From: Olavius algarvensis spirochete endosymbiont
GTDB lineage: Bacteria; Spirochaetota; Spirochaetia; DSM-2461
DNA: 64,000 bases
NCBI GenBank assembly: GCA_900608495.1
Contig: UWYT01000181.1
Coordinates: 1 to 64,000, forward strand
Direction: 5' to 3'
The notes beneath the pieces are model-generated. The model saw only the letters and a list, made by a program, of their open reading frames with translations, was not told the DNA's origin and searched no databases. The position numbers and the translations under genes are program-made. Positions 1 through 8,634 of the stretch are shown piece by piece (position 1 is the stretch's first letter; the number at the start of each line of letters is the position of its first letter).

Positions 1-110
1 CAGAATGCACACGCATTCTGTCTATCCTTTGGGCGTCAGTTAGAAAGGAAGCCCCCAACTCGCCCCCTTGGGCGTCATAGTCAACGCCTGCAGCAGCATC
101 ATCTTCATAA

Positions 111-284
111 ACCGGAAGCTTGCGGGTGAGCTTCGGAAAGTCTTCGTCGAGCTCTGTTTCCAGGAAGAGCCGGATGACGCCAGTAGCACGGCACAGTTCT
201 ACAGGTCCTCATGAAGTGACCGTTGACATATCCGGCAATGTCTATGTGAGAGATACATTCAACAACCGCATATACGGGAGTTAG
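111..284 (+). pseudogene. NHL-repeat protein remnant (C-terminal fragment)
   Basis: A short open frame ends at a TAG at 282-284. Its last 25 codons (from about 210) read as a typical NHL-repeat blade with the pattern V-D-x-S-G-N-V-Y-V-x-D-T-x-N-N-R-I. Such blades form beta-propellers in secreted or surface proteins. Upstream the frame is closed by stops at 78 and 108, and no start or preceding blade is visible in the same frame, so this is either a decayed copy or the frameshifted tail of a gene lying to the left. No function can be assigned. The frame on the opposite strand (about 1-200) is also open, but it resembles nothing I know. Confidence 0.4.
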
Positions 285-467
285 AGTACAGGACGCCCTG
301 GAAAGAACCAAACAGGCAGTTTCTTCGTTAGGGGCTATCTTGAGCCAAACGAGCAGGATTAGGGTGAAAGAATGTAGATCATCCCGCATCACATCGCTCC
401 TCAGTATTATAATTTCTCAAATTTGAGACAGCTTGCTTAATTCCTTTCCTTTACAACCGTCGGGGAC
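285..467. other. Intergenic stretch, no gene recognised
   Basis: Together with the NHL remnant this makes about 530 bases without an intact gene. I see no tRNA, repeat or strong hairpin here. Its right end leads into the rpmF promoter. Confidence 0.5.
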
Positions 468-498
468 TTGACGGGTATTGGAACCAGTATAGTATAAT
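468..498 (+). promoter_or_regulatory. Probable sigma-70 promoter of rpmF-acpP-rnc
   Basis: TTGACG (468-473) and a perfect TATAAT (493-498) lie 19 bp apart, about 30 bp before the rpmF start. The spacer is longer than the usual 17 bp, so the -35 assignment is tentative while the -10 is convincing. Confidence 0.5.
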
Positions 499-529
499 CA
501 CCCGAAAAACGATTTCAGCGAGGAAGCAT

Positions 530-718
530 ATGGCGGTACCAAAATTCCGAACTTCAAAGGCCAGGAGCCGCCGGAGGCGTTCGATAAACATGAGAATTTC
601 TGTACCCAGTCTTATTACGTGCTTCAACTGTGGAAACAAAGTTGTGCGTCACCGTATTTGTCCAAAATGCGGATTTTATAAGGGCAGTCAGATCATCGAA
701 CCTAAGGTTGTAAGCTGA
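530..718 (+). CDS. rpmF: 50S ribosomal protein bL32
   Basis: A 62-residue protein of the large ribosomal subunit. It starts with the family's MAVPK-type N-terminus, followed by the basic R-S-R-R-R-R stretch, and carries a four-cysteine zinc-binding knuckle (C-F-N-C ... C-P-K-C). GAGGAAG precedes the ATG as ribosome binding site. It is the first gene of the rpmF-acpP-rnc cluster and is separated by 14 bp from acpP, so the two are very likely co-transcribed. Confidence 0.97.
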   Translation: MAVPKFRTSKARSRRRRSINMRISVPSLITCFNCGNKVVRHRICPKCGFYKGSQIIEPKVVS

Positions 719-732
719 TTAAGGAGTAGTAT

Positions 733-981
733 ATGAGCACCGAATTGTTTGAAAAACTTAAGGATCTTATCGCCGATAGACTCGAGGTTGATAAGGATAA
801 GATTGCCATGGACTCTCGGTTTCGTGAGGATCTTGGCGCCGATAGTCTGGATACCTATGAGTTGCTTTATGCCATAGATTCGGAATTAGGCGTTTCCGTA
901 CCCGACGAGAAAGCGACTGAGTTTGAAAAGGTTCAAGATGCTTTGGCATATATCGAGGAGGAGCTAAAAACCAAAGAATAG
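733..981 (+). CDS. acpP: Acyl carrier protein
   Basis: An 82-residue acidic protein that carries growing acyl chains in fatty-acid synthesis. The phosphopantetheine attachment site is visible as L-G-A-D-S-L-D, with the modified serine near residue 38. Length and charge are typical of the family. AAGGAG lies 8 bp before the ATG. Its stop codon shares one base with the GTG start of rnc, which points to translational coupling. Confidence 0.97.
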   Translation: MSTELFEKLKDLIADRLEVDKDKIAMDSRFREDLGADSLDTYELLYAIDSELGVSVPDEKATEFEKVQDALAYIEEELKTKE

Positions 982-1709
982 TGCAGATTCCTTTACGAAC
1001 TCCTGATATTTCACGCGCGCGGCGCAAAGAATTGCTTCTATTTCAGAAGAGGGCGGGACTGAGATTCAAAAGACTTGAAAATTTGGACCTTGCCTTTTGC
1101 CATCGGTCTTTTGTTCACGAGACTTCCGCTGATATCAGCAATAATGAAACCCTTGAGTTTTTAGGGGATTCTGTTATCGGCATGACTGTGGCCGATTATC
1201 TCATACGCTTGCTTCCGGATCGTTCCGAGGGAGATTTAGCCAGAATAAAGGCACATGTAGTTAGCGAAGATACACTTGCTGACATTGCCTTGAAACTGGC
1301 TGTTGATTCGGTTGTGCATCTTGGCAGAGGTGAAGAAGCTTCCGGTGGCAGAAAGAAAAGAACTCTGCTTTGTGATTGCTTTGAGGCTCTGGTTGGTGCT
1401 CTGTATTTGGATTCGGGCTATGGCAAGGCTGCGAAATTTATTCTGAAGAACATAAACAGCCCGGTTGATTTGGTGCTTGCGGATAGACATCGTAAGGACT
1501 ACAAAACCCTGCTGCAGGAACTGGTTCAAAAACGTTTTCATAGCTATCCCAAATATGTGCTGGACCATAAGTCTGGACCCGATCATCAAAAAACTTTTTG
1601 GATGACCGTGCAAATCAACGGTGAGAACTATGGACCCGGGAAGGGTGCAAACAAGAAATCTGCGGAGCAGGAGGCTGCAAGATCAGCCTATGAGGAGATG
1701 ACTACTTAG
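981..1709 (+). CDS. rnc: Ribonuclease III
   Basis: A 242-residue double-strand-specific endoribonuclease that processes rRNA and structured mRNAs. The family signature NNETLEFLGDSV lies at about residues 54-65, with catalytic acidic residues there and in the D-C-F-E-A-L segment further on. A C-terminal double-stranded RNA binding domain (about 165-240) ends with the typical K-S-A-E-Q-E-A-A-R motif. It starts with GTG overlapping the acpP stop. Tracr-dependent type V-B systems may use host RNase III to trim the tracrRNA:crRNA duplex, so this gene could serve the CRISPR locus at 17-26 kb; that link is inference. Confidence 0.96.
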   Translation: MQIPLRTPDISRARRKELLLFQKRAGLRFKRLENLDLAFCHRSFVHETSADISNNETLEFLGDSVIGMTVADYLIRLLPDRSEGDLARIKAHVVSEDTLADIALKLAVDSVVHLGRGEEASGGRKKRTLLCDCFEALVGALYLDSGYGKAAKFILKNINSPVDLVLADRHRKDYKTLLQELVQKRFHSYPKYVLDHKSGPDHQKTFWMTVQINGENYGPGKGANKKSAEQEAARSAYEEMTT

Positions 1710-1751
1710 AAGCGCATCAAGTTATTCTGAGCCTCTCCACACGAATTGGAA

Positions 1752-3143
1752 CTAGGGATGCTCGTTCAACCAACCTCGACTGCGCGATAGCAGCTGATCG
1801 TGGTTGTTTTCCTTTGGGTTTTCCAAGACGCATTTTAAAAGAAATTTCAATAATTCCCCCAGCTTTGGTCCAGTCTCAATCCGGCAATTGTCCATTATTT
1901 GATTGCCGTTTATTGCTAGTGCACCAATAGTTAATGGAGTGTTCGATTCGATTACCAGGTTCACGCGCTTGATCAGGTTTTGAAGTTGTCCTATTTCTCC
2001 AGATGAAGTTGTCCGGTTTTTTGGAACACCACTAGGGGACTTGGAGGAGATAGTGGCGCCACTAGGCAGGTTGGCATGGGTTATCACGCATTTCAATTTG
2101 ATAAGATTGTGCACTTGCCCAACACCTACACGGGAAACAAAGCGTCGTACATCGGCATCCCTCCAATCATCGTTGTATTGGAAATCCAGTTTGCTGAGCA
2201 TGTTGATTGTACTGTCGCTTTCGGTGTTGGATGCCTTGTAACGCCTTAGGATAGATCGGGCTATATTGGCACTTCGAAGAAATGCTGAGGCCTCGTTTTT
2301 TGCTGGCTGAGCAAAGTAGCCAAGTCTGTGAAAGAGTGCGGCCAGGCGCAGAAAGAGGTTTGCTGGATTTGCCAAATCGCATGCCCTTAGACTGATGGAA
2401 AAAGAATCAATTCCTTTTCCCAACGGAGGATTCAGGTGGATATCAAACTCGGGAAAGAGTACTTTGATTAGGCCGGTCTGCTTGAATAGCAGGAACGACA
2501 CGGATGGTTTTTCGGTTTGAAGAATCTTCTTGAGTTCCTCCCAAATTCGCTCGACAGAAAGAGTGCTGATGTTGGAACATGTTTCACTTATGGCATTCAG
2601 TGTCGCTGGATGGATGCGAAATCCTAGTTGGGATGCGAGTCTGCATGCTCGTATGGATCTAAGTCCATCTTCCTGAAGACGCACCCGTGGATTACCGATT
2701 GCCCTTATCAACCGCTTATCCAGATCCTCTCTGCCCCTGTGAGGATCGAGTAATTTGTTGTTGACTAAATCCCAGGCTATAGCGTTTACGGTGAAATCTC
2801 GTCTGGCAAGATCGCTGTCAATGCTTTCGGAGAATAACACCTTATCGGGGCGTCTACCATCCGAATAGGGCCCATCTTGACGAAAACTAGTGGTTTCGAA
2901 TCGATACTTTCCGAGGATGATAGATACGGTGCCGTGTTTTATACCGGTGGGTATTGTTCTACGGAAGAGCTTGATTACATCTTCTGGTTCTGCATCGGTT
3001 GCCAAATCGTAGTCGTATGATTTACGACCTAGTAACCCATCCCGAATGGCACCGCCGACGAGCCAGCACTGAAAGGATGCGTCTGCAAAGATTTTTGCGG
3101 CTCCTCTTAGAATTTTGGGTATATGTATCGGCGGTGACTCCAT
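1752..3143 (-). CDS. CCA tRNA nucleotidyltransferase / poly(A) polymerase family protein
   Basis: A 463-residue class II nucleotidyltransferase that adds CCA, or possibly A residues, to RNA 3' ends. The head domain shows the signature V-G-G-A-I-R-D (about 29-35) and the metal-binding D-Y-D (44-46), followed by R-R-D-F-T-V-N-A-I (about 115-123) and the E-D-G-L-R-S-I-R-A-C-R motif that contacts the nucleotide. The C-terminal part is less conserved. CCA-adding and poly(A)-adding enzymes of this family cannot be told apart by eye. It converges on rnc with a 42-bp gap. Confidence 0.9.
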   Translation of the reverse strand: MESPPIHIPKILRGAAKIFADASFQCWLVGGAIRDGLLGRKSYDYDLATDAEPEDVIKLFRRTIPTGIKHGTVSIILGKYRFETTSFRQDGPYSDGRRPDKVLFSESIDSDLARRDFTVNAIAWDLVNNKLLDPHRGREDLDKRLIRAIGNPRVRLQEDGLRSIRACRLASQLGFRIHPATLNAISETCSNISTLSVERIWEELKKILQTEKPSVSFLLFKQTGLIKVLFPEFDIHLNPPLGKGIDSFSISLRACDLANPANLFLRLAALFHRLGYFAQPAKNEASAFLRSANIARSILRRYKASNTESDSTINMLSKLDFQYNDDWRDADVRRFVSRVGVGQVHNLIKLKCVITHANLPSGATISSKSPSGVPKNRTTSSGEIGQLQNLIKRVNLVIESNTPLTIGALAINGNQIMDNCRIETGPKLGELLKFLLKCVLENPKENNHDQLLSRSRGWLNEHP

Positions 3144-3239
3144 GCTTTTGAAAACTAGTGAAGGATGCTGCAGAGGGTCAAGGGGAGGGGGAAATTTGGG
3201 ACTAGCCAGCTTCTCTCTGTTTTAGATGATCGCAGCAGG

Positions 3240-3265
3240 AAAAACCCGACCCTGAAGCCGGGTTT
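3240..3265 (-). terminator. Rho-independent terminator of flaB
   Basis: Read on the minus strand, the repeat AAACCCG / CGGGTTT forms a 7-bp hairpin followed directly by a run of five T. It lies about 40 bp after the flaB stop codon and fits a flagellin transcript terminator. Confidence 0.75.
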
Positions 3266-3302
3266 GATTATCATGAATTGGATAAGTATAGCTCTCGGGA
3301 TT

Positions 3303-4163
3303 TTACTGCAATAATTGGAGGACCAATTGACCCTGTTGATTGGCCTGAGCCAACATGGCGTTGGAAGCCTGATGCAATATCTGATGTTTCGTTAGCTCCA
3401 CAGTTTCCTTTGCCATATTCAAATCCCTAATTCGGGATTCTGAAGCTTGCATATTGACGGCTCCCACATCCAATCCCTTGATGGCATGCTCAAGACGATT
3501 ATGGTAAGCACCCAAATCGGCCCGTTGTTTGTTGACTAACAGTAGTGCTGCGTCAACAACGCCGATGTTTCTATTGGCTTGTTCGGGGGTGGATAAGGAA
3601 ATCATCTGCCCTGTGCCAATCTGTCTTATGCCGAGGGCTTCCGCGGTCATCGTTCCAACGAAAACTTGTTCCCTCTGATCCATGTTAGCACCGATGTGCA
3701 ACCACATGGAGGCGGTAACAACGTTGAGACCGTCAAATCGGGCAAAGCGACCTGTAAGCATGTTCATTCCGTTGAACTGAGCATGCGATGCAATGCGGTC
3801 TACTTCATCGACTAACTGAGAAACTTCAACTTGGATTTGCATCCTATCTTCCGCGGTGTAAATTCCGTTCGATGCCTGAATGGAAAGTTCACGAATTCTC
3901 TGGAGCACCTCAGAGCTCTCCTGGAGATATCCCTCGGTTGTCTGGATGAACGAAATACCGTCTGCCGCATTTCTACTTCCCTGCCGCAGTCCGCGTATTT
4001 GAGCTCTCATCTTTTCAGAAACGGCGAGTCCGGATGCATCATCCCTTGCTCGGGTGATGCGTAGTCCGGAGGAAAGCTTCTCCATGCTCTTTTGAGTGTT
4101 CGAATCGTTGATTTTACTCCGATTTGTTGCAAAAATTGCGCTCATGTTGTGATTAATGATCAT
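3303..4163 (-). CDS. flaB: Periplasmic flagellar core filament protein FlaB
   Basis: A 286-residue flagellin of the spirochaete periplasmic flagellum. The N-terminus [12 protein letters not shown] and the segment [13 protein letters not shown] are nearly diagnostic for spirochaete FlaB proteins. The conserved N-terminal D0/D1 helices run to about residue 140 and the C-terminal D1/D0 helices fill the last 90 residues (ending [10 protein letters not shown]); there is no large variable D2/D3 domain, as usual for FlaB. No signal peptide is present because FlaB is exported by the flagellar apparatus. AAGGAGG precedes the ATG. It is monocistronic, with its own promoter and terminator. Confidence 0.97.
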   Translation of the reverse strand: MIINHNMSAIFATNRSKINDSNTQKSMEKLSSGLRITRARDDASGLAVSEKMRAQIRGLRQGSRNAADGISFIQTTEGYLQESSEVLQRIRELSIQASNGIYTAEDRMQIQVEVSQLVDEVDRIASHAQFNGMNMLTGRFARFDGLNVVTASMWLHIGANMDQREQVFVGTMTAEALGIRQIGTGQMISLSTPEQANRNIGVVDAALLLVNKQRADLGAYHNRLEHAIKGLDVGAVNMQASESRIRDLNMAKETVELTKHQILHQASNAMLAQANQQGQLVLQLLQ

Positions 4164-4225
4164 TACATCCTCCTTGATGTTGACCAGTTGTGATTCTGGT
4201 GGACATCCTTATCCACATACTATTC

Positions 4226-4252
4226 TTATCGGTGGAACCTGAGGCGATTTGA
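4226..4252 (-). promoter_or_regulatory. Sigma-28 (FliA)-type promoter of flaB
   Basis: On the minus strand TCAAATCG (4252-4245) and ACCGATAA (4233-4226) are separated by exactly 11 bp. The -10 element matches seven of eight positions of the FliA consensus GCCGATAA; the -35 element matches only weakly. It lies about 60 bp before the flaB start and inside what would otherwise be the 5' extension of thiN, which supports the shorter thiN start. Confidence 0.55.
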
Positions 4253-4335
4253 ATTTCTTGGTGGGAATTGATTGTTCTGGGATGATTTTCAGCCGATTTT
4301 GGGCTGCTCTGGGTATTCGAGGGAAGGAGAGATTG

Positions 4336-4974
4336 ATGCAACGTGGAGTTCTCTTAATTGGAGGAGCCGGGCCTTCTTCTGCACAGATTAGATGCATAGT
4401 GAAATCAGACGACTTGATTTGTGCGGCGGATTCGGGCCTGGATATGGCATTGTCGGCAGGCATTGAACCTCAGGGAATAGTTGGGGATATGGATTCAATA
4501 TCGGATTCGAAACTTCTTGAAAACTATTCTACTGTTGAGATTGCAGAGAGAGATAAGAATGAATCTGATACTGAGCTTGGGATTTCATGGCTGATAGAGC
4601 GCGGGTGCGAATCTGTTGTGCTAATTGGAGGTGGGGAGGGTAGGTTGGATCATACTTTGGCGCTGCTGAAGTTGTTTTCCAGAGAGAACCTGCTAGGTGT
4701 CTGGTTTACTGCCAGGGATATGACTGAAAGCATTGAGGAAAATACGGAATTGGTGGGTGATGTTGGTTCTACGATATCATTTTTCCCAATTGGGAACGGG
4801 CCCTGGATGGTTAAATCGATGGGTTTGACTTGGGAGTTGGATGTTGTGGATTGGAACTCGGGTGCGTTCAGTTTGAGCAATCGTTTCGAAGCTGCTTCGG
4901 TTAAGCTTATGGTGGAAAGCGGGCGGTTTATTCTGATACGACCTATTGAGCAGCTACTCTATCACCGTTGGTAA
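4336..4974 (+). CDS. thiN: Thiamine pyrophosphokinase
   Basis: Transfers pyrophosphate from ATP to thiamine, giving the cofactor TPP. With the start at 4336 the protein has 212 residues; this ATG is preceded by GGAAGGAGAG, while the open frame extends 29 codons further upstream into the flaB promoter. Conserved motifs are A-A-D-S-G-L (30-35), G-D-M-D-S (50-54), D-K-N-E-S-D-T-E (73-80) and G-G-G-E-G-R-L-D-H (98-106), all part of the TPK active site. Its 3' end overlaps the convergent gene at 4954 by 21 bp. Confidence 0.9.
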   Translation: MQRGVLLIGGAGPSSAQIRCIVKSDDLICAADSGLDMALSAGIEPQGIVGDMDSISDSKLLENYSTVEIAERDKNESDTELGISWLIERGCESVVLIGGGEGRLDHTLALLKLFSRENLLGVWFTARDMTESIEENTELVGDVGSTISFFPIGNGPWMVKSMGLTWELDVVDWNSGAFSLSNRFEAASVKLMVESGRFILIRPIEQLLYHRW

Positions 4975-5808
4975 TATAGATTCGATAGGAAATCCCTCTA
5001 ATTCAAAAAAATCTATCAGGATGGGGTATTCATCAAGAAGTTGCCCATAGCTTTTCAGCAGCTTCAGTCGAATCTCTTGAGTGCTTTCCAATCTGGCGGC
5101 GAGGTTCTCGATTTCGCTTATTACTGCCTGACGATCCCTCATGGTTTCGAGCGTGAGACGGCGGGCTTCGGAGTAGAGAGCCAAGTCGGGATACTCCCAA
5201 TTGAAGATGTTTACTCCAATGATGTCTACCCTCTCATCGATTGCGCTGTTCTTAATGGCTTCGGAAAGCCAATTTTGTTCTCCCACTGTCTCCGGATCGG
5301 CTGTCATGATTTGATTGATTATATCCAGGACAGCCGAATTGAGTTTAGCTTCAAAATCATTGTAGAAGGAATCCAAATCATCGAAACCACTTTCCACAAG
5401 TGATACCAGGCTATCCAGGTTAACATGGTAGTTAATGCTTGCTTCGATTTCCCAGTTGAAATCGATGTCATCACCAATAATCGTGTTGTAAATCTTGCCT
5501 GAGGGCAAGATGCCACTTAGCCTTATATCTGTGGTTTGTGGTTTTAGATTAAATTTGTGAAGAGTGAGGTAGGTTGGAAACAGGGCCTCCCATCTCCATT
5601 TGAATTCTTCGTTTTCAATCAGTTCCGCTTCGTAGCCATAGGACTTTTTGTATACCACCGCGTATTCACCTTCATTAAGACGAAGCTGCATCCAGCCAAT
5701 GCAGAACACGGCGCCTCCGGCTATTATGAGTATTAAGAGAGTCGCAAAAAAACCACCCGCAGAATTTCTCGGTTTCTTCCTCTTTAATTGTTCCTTCTTT
5801 TCAATCAT
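4954..5808 (-). CDS. Membrane-anchored SPFH/band-7-like protein
   Basis: A 284-residue protein with a basic N-terminus and one transmembrane helix at about residues 20-42, followed by a soluble domain predicted to lie outside the cytoplasmic membrane. The order (membrane anchor, then a G-E-Y-A-V-V-Y segment, beta-rich part, and a helical region rich in A/E/R around 215-250) resembles SPFH or prohibitin-like proteins. The match is by shape rather than by a signature, so the family call is tentative. The start overlaps the stop of the upstream HAD gene by 8 bp, so both form an operon. Confidence 0.55.
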   Translation of the reverse strand: MIEKKEQLKRKKPRNSAGGFFATLLILIIAGGAVFCIGWMQLRLNEGEYAVVYKKSYGYEAELIENEEFKWRWEALFPTYLTLHKFNLKPQTTDIRLSGILPSGKIYNTIIGDDIDFNWEIEASINYHVNLDSLVSLVESGFDDLDSFYNDFEAKLNSAVLDIINQIMTADPETVGEQNWLSEAIKNSAIDERVDIIGVNIFNWEYPDLALYSEARRLTLETMRDRQAVISEIENLAARLESTQEIRLKLLKSYGQLLDEYPILIDFFELEGFPIESILPTVIE

Positions 5809-6733
5809 TCTTTGCTCCTTTATTTTGTTTTAGTATTTTGAGCTCTGAGAGTCTGGTGACTACCATGTCGGGTTCGATGTTTGCTTCTGGGCTACTTTCA
5901 CGAAGCCTTAGAGAGCGTTTATCTCCTGCGAATAGTGCAGTTTTGCAGCCAGCTCTGGATGCACTTGCTATGTCGTTTAACATGTCGTTTCCTACGTATA
6001 ATACCTCACTTACTCCTATTTGATCTTCAGTAAGCTGGGTTAACGGCGTTTTAAACATGTTGATGGAAGGTTTGGCTTCAGAAAGTTTGTACGACCAGGA
6101 ACATAAATTCTCTTCGAATCCGATTTGTGAGATTTGTTTGTTGCATATCGCCTGGAGAATCAGGGGAGTGTAGAATTGGGCGTTGGAAACTATTCCAATT
6201 CTTAACCCACTATCGCGAAGCTCACGGATAATATTCGGGAAGCCAGGCATGGGCCATACTGGATTAACGGCAAGCTCGTATTGTAGCGCCAGCGGCTCAA
6301 TGAAAAAGGGAGAGGGAGGCTCGAGGAGCAACTTGCCTTTCCAAAAAGTGTTCAGGCTTTCTTCCCAGATATCGCGGATGTCGACTTCGGGATGCTCCAT
6401 GCCTTTGACACGCAGTTGCTTATGGCGTTCGGTGATTTTCTGTCTCAGTGTGCCGCTTATTAAATGGACACTTAGCTGCCTTGAAGGTTTGTAGCCGCAT
6501 TTTCTGAAAAGTTGCCCGATTTTGATGGCCCTGGTGTGGCTGCTCTCGCTTCTGTCGGAGAATAAACTGGCGTGGCTTATGTCACCACTGCTTGATATCA
6601 GCAGAGTCCCGTATATATCGAATAGTACCGCGCGTATTGGACTTGGGAACTTCAGTTTTGATTTGAGGTGGGTAGGTATGGGGTTGAGTCTGGTGAGTTT
6701 TGGTTTTATTTCGAATTTTTGTATTCCCTGCAT
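5801..6733 (-). CDS. HAD-superfamily hydrolase
   Basis: A 310-residue protein of the haloacid dehalogenase superfamily. Motif I is L-F-D-I-Y-G-T-L (nucleophile Asp39; the usual second Asp is Tyr, as in the DxYGT branch). Motif II is visible in G-I-V-S-N-A, motif III as the lysine in E-A-K-P, and motif IV in V-G-N-D-M-L-N-D. An extra stretch of about 30 residues precedes motif I, so the real start could be internal. The substrate is unknown. It is translationally coupled to the downstream membrane protein. Confidence 0.8.
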   Translation of the reverse strand: MQGIQKFEIKPKLTRLNPIPTHLKSKLKFPSPIRAVLFDIYGTLLISSSGDISHASLFSDRSESSHTRAIKIGQLFRKCGYKPSRQLSVHLISGTLRQKITERHKQLRVKGMEHPEVDIRDIWEESLNTFWKGKLLLEPPSPFFIEPLALQYELAVNPVWPMPGFPNIIRELRDSGLRIGIVSNAQFYTPLILQAICNKQISQIGFEENLCSWSYKLSEAKPSINMFKTPLTQLTEDQIGVSEVLYVGNDMLNDIASASRAGCKTALFAGDKRSLRLRESSPEANIEPDMVVTRLSELKILKQNKGAKND

Positions 6734-6807
6734 TGTCGGGCATGATAATATGAGTAGGTGTGTTTAGCAACTTCTATTAGGAGCTTTGAGTTTGTGAGAG
6801 TGCTGTT

Positions 6808-7161
6808 TTGAGAAACAGGACCACCTGGCGCCTTCGGCGGATTTGGTTTCCAAGCATCTTTGGAAGACTTACAGCCTTGTTATTTGTTTTTTCCTTACTG
6901 GTTCTGTATTTCTATATTGTTGGGAATCGCCAGAGATTTTCCGATAACACTCTATTCTTTCTTTTCGAGATTGAGTCCTGGACGCTGGCCATTTGTGCGA
7001 TTTCAGGGTTGATTGCAACTGTCAGTTATGCGGTGACACTTCCATTTCGAACCAACTTGAAGATAAATCGAATTATTTTTTCAGGGTTGGTAACGGTTTT
7101 CAGCGGTTTTCTATATTTTGGCGTGGCGCTGCTTCGGGCATTTTTGGGGCCATATGGGTAG
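6808..7161 (+). CDS. Small hypothetical membrane protein
   Basis: A 117-residue protein starting at TTG with a weak ribosome binding site. It has a basic N-terminus (several Arg) and three hydrophobic segments at about residues 18-38, 57-77 and 88-108. No family is recognised. It stands alone, divergent from the HAD gene and convergent with asd. The reading frame looks real because of the consistent membrane pattern, but the start codon is uncertain. Confidence 0.55.
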   Translation: MRNRTTWRLRRIWFPSIFGRLTALLFVFSLLVLYFYIVGNRQRFSDNTLFFLFEIESWTLAICAISGLIATVSYAVTLPFRTNLKINRIIFSGLVTVFSGFLYFGVALLRAFLGPYG

Positions 7162-7245
7162 TTTTTTCGGAGCGTTTCTACTGCTGCTGCCCGGGAATGC
7201 CAGTTGTAGCTTTACTTCGAAAGCACCATCTACATCCAGTTTCCA

Positions 7246-8286
7246 TCATTGCAAATAACCGAGGCTTACATAAGCTTCGGCATTCAGTATGGCTGCCCCT
7301 GCAGCGCCGCGGACCGTATTGTGACCCAATACAACCATCTTGATATCACCGACAGGGCATTCTCGTATCCTGCCTGCACAGGCGGCCATGCCGTTTTCCA
7401 GCCAGATATCGCGGGCCGGTTGAGGTCTGTTTTCTTCTTCAAATACTATGATAGGCCTGCCAGGGGCCGTTGGCAGTTTTTTCTCCTGCGGAAGCGACTT
7501 CCATGTGTCTAGGATATCTTTTACTTGTTGTGGATTCGGTTTCTTTTCGAACTTTATGCTCAAGTTGATGGTATGACCCTCTATCAAAGGAACTCTGTTG
7601 CACTGGGCGCTGACTACGAAATCCGCCGGCTTTATGCTATCCTCTTCCAAGCGGCCGAGTATTTTTTGCGATTCGATTTCCACCTTGGGTTCTTCTCCCT
7701 CGATAAAGGGCAATATGTTGCCCAGGATATCGTAAGATGAAACCCCGGGATAACCGGCTCCACTTATGGCTTGCATGGAAAAAAGCTGCACCCACTTAAC
7801 TTTGAATGCCTGATGAAGTGGGGCAAGAATCATGGCTACAGGCATAATTACGCAGTTGGAATTGGTGATTATTGCCCCCGCAAATCTTTGTTTCTTTGTA
7901 ATTGCAAAATGGTCCGAATTGATTTCAGGAATTATGATTGGGACATCGGAGTCCATTCGATGATTCTTCGAATTGGATATCACGATGTGCCCCCTTGAGG
8001 CGTAATCTTCCTCAATGGGTCCGGCGACTGACGAATCCATTCCGGAGAAGAGAATCCGACTCGACAACCTTGCGCCAGCCTGGAGCAGCAGTTTATCGCG
8101 CAGATAGCTCGGAATTGGTCTATCTTGTTTCCAAGCACAGGCATCCTTGTAAGTTCTGTTGGCAGAGCGGGGCGAGGCCACAAGTTCATCTATTTCGAAC
8201 CAGGGATGGTTTTGGAGTATCAGAATGAATTTCTGACCAACTGTTCCGGTGGCGCCGAGGATGGCAACTGGAATTTTCGATTTCAT
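7246..8286 (-). CDS. asd: Aspartate-semialdehyde dehydrogenase
   Basis: A 346-residue enzyme that reduces aspartyl phosphate to aspartate semialdehyde in the lysine, threonine and methionine pathway. The NADP-binding loop G-A-T-G-T-V-G-Q is at 11-18 and the catalytic cysteine is Cys145 in T-N-S-N-C. The overall pattern, including the M-Q-A-I-S-G-A-G-Y-P-G segment, fits the archaeal/fungal-type ASADH also common in spirochaetes. The start is ATG with AAGGAG upstream on the minus strand. Confidence 0.94.
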   Translation of the reverse strand: MKSKIPVAILGATGTVGQKFILILQNHPWFEIDELVASPRSANRTYKDACAWKQDRPIPSYLRDKLLLQAGARLSSRILFSGMDSSVAGPIEEDYASRGHIVISNSKNHRMDSDVPIIIPEINSDHFAITKKQRFAGAIITNSNCVIMPVAMILAPLHQAFKVKWVQLFSMQAISGAGYPGVSSYDILGNILPFIEGEEPKVEIESQKILGRLEEDSIKPADFVVSAQCNRVPLIEGHTINLSIKFEKKPNPQQVKDILDTWKSLPQEKKLPTAPGRPIIVFEEENRPQPARDIWLENGMAACAGRIRECPVGDIKMVVLGHNTVRGAAGAAILNAEAYVSLGYLQ

Positions 8287-8634
8287 ACTGGTTGACTCCT
8301 TATGGGGGGTGGTGTCCGATATTGAGGCTCGAGCAAGAAAATATCCGTTACAAGCTGGCAGGTCAAGAAGGACTTGTAGTTCCTCAAGTTAAGAATTTGG
8401 AACATCCCTCAGGTAAGAGCCGCAAGTAACTCGGAATCCATCCTTGAATTCTGAGCTTCGGTAGGAATTTGAGTAGGATGCAGGTTCGTATTTCTGGCCC
8501 TGCGGTTGCGATCCGCGGTAAGCAGCGCCTCTTTTCAGGTGGGAACGCTGGCTTGAGCATCTAACTCGAATAGCGTAAGTTTGTTAGGGGAAGACCATGG
8601 CATTTTTGAGCCCAAAGGAGTATTATCGGTAGCC
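8287..8634. other. Divergent intergenic region asd / DHODH-like gene
   Basis: About 350 bp between divergent genes. It contains a short hairpin (CTGCGG/CCGCGG around 8500-8518). I looked for a lysine riboswitch or T-box upstream of asd and see neither. No open frame in it has convincing protein character. Confidence 0.5.

Noticed and set aside
1-200. Open minus-strand frame reaching the left edge
   Set aside because: No recognisable family, and the plus strand carries a clear NHL blade next to it.
7162-7740. Plus-strand frames opposite asd
   Set aside because: They are shadows of the well-conserved asd gene.
8287-8634. Riboswitch or T-box upstream of asd
   Set aside because: No lysine-riboswitch core or T-box sequence could be seen; only a small hairpin.
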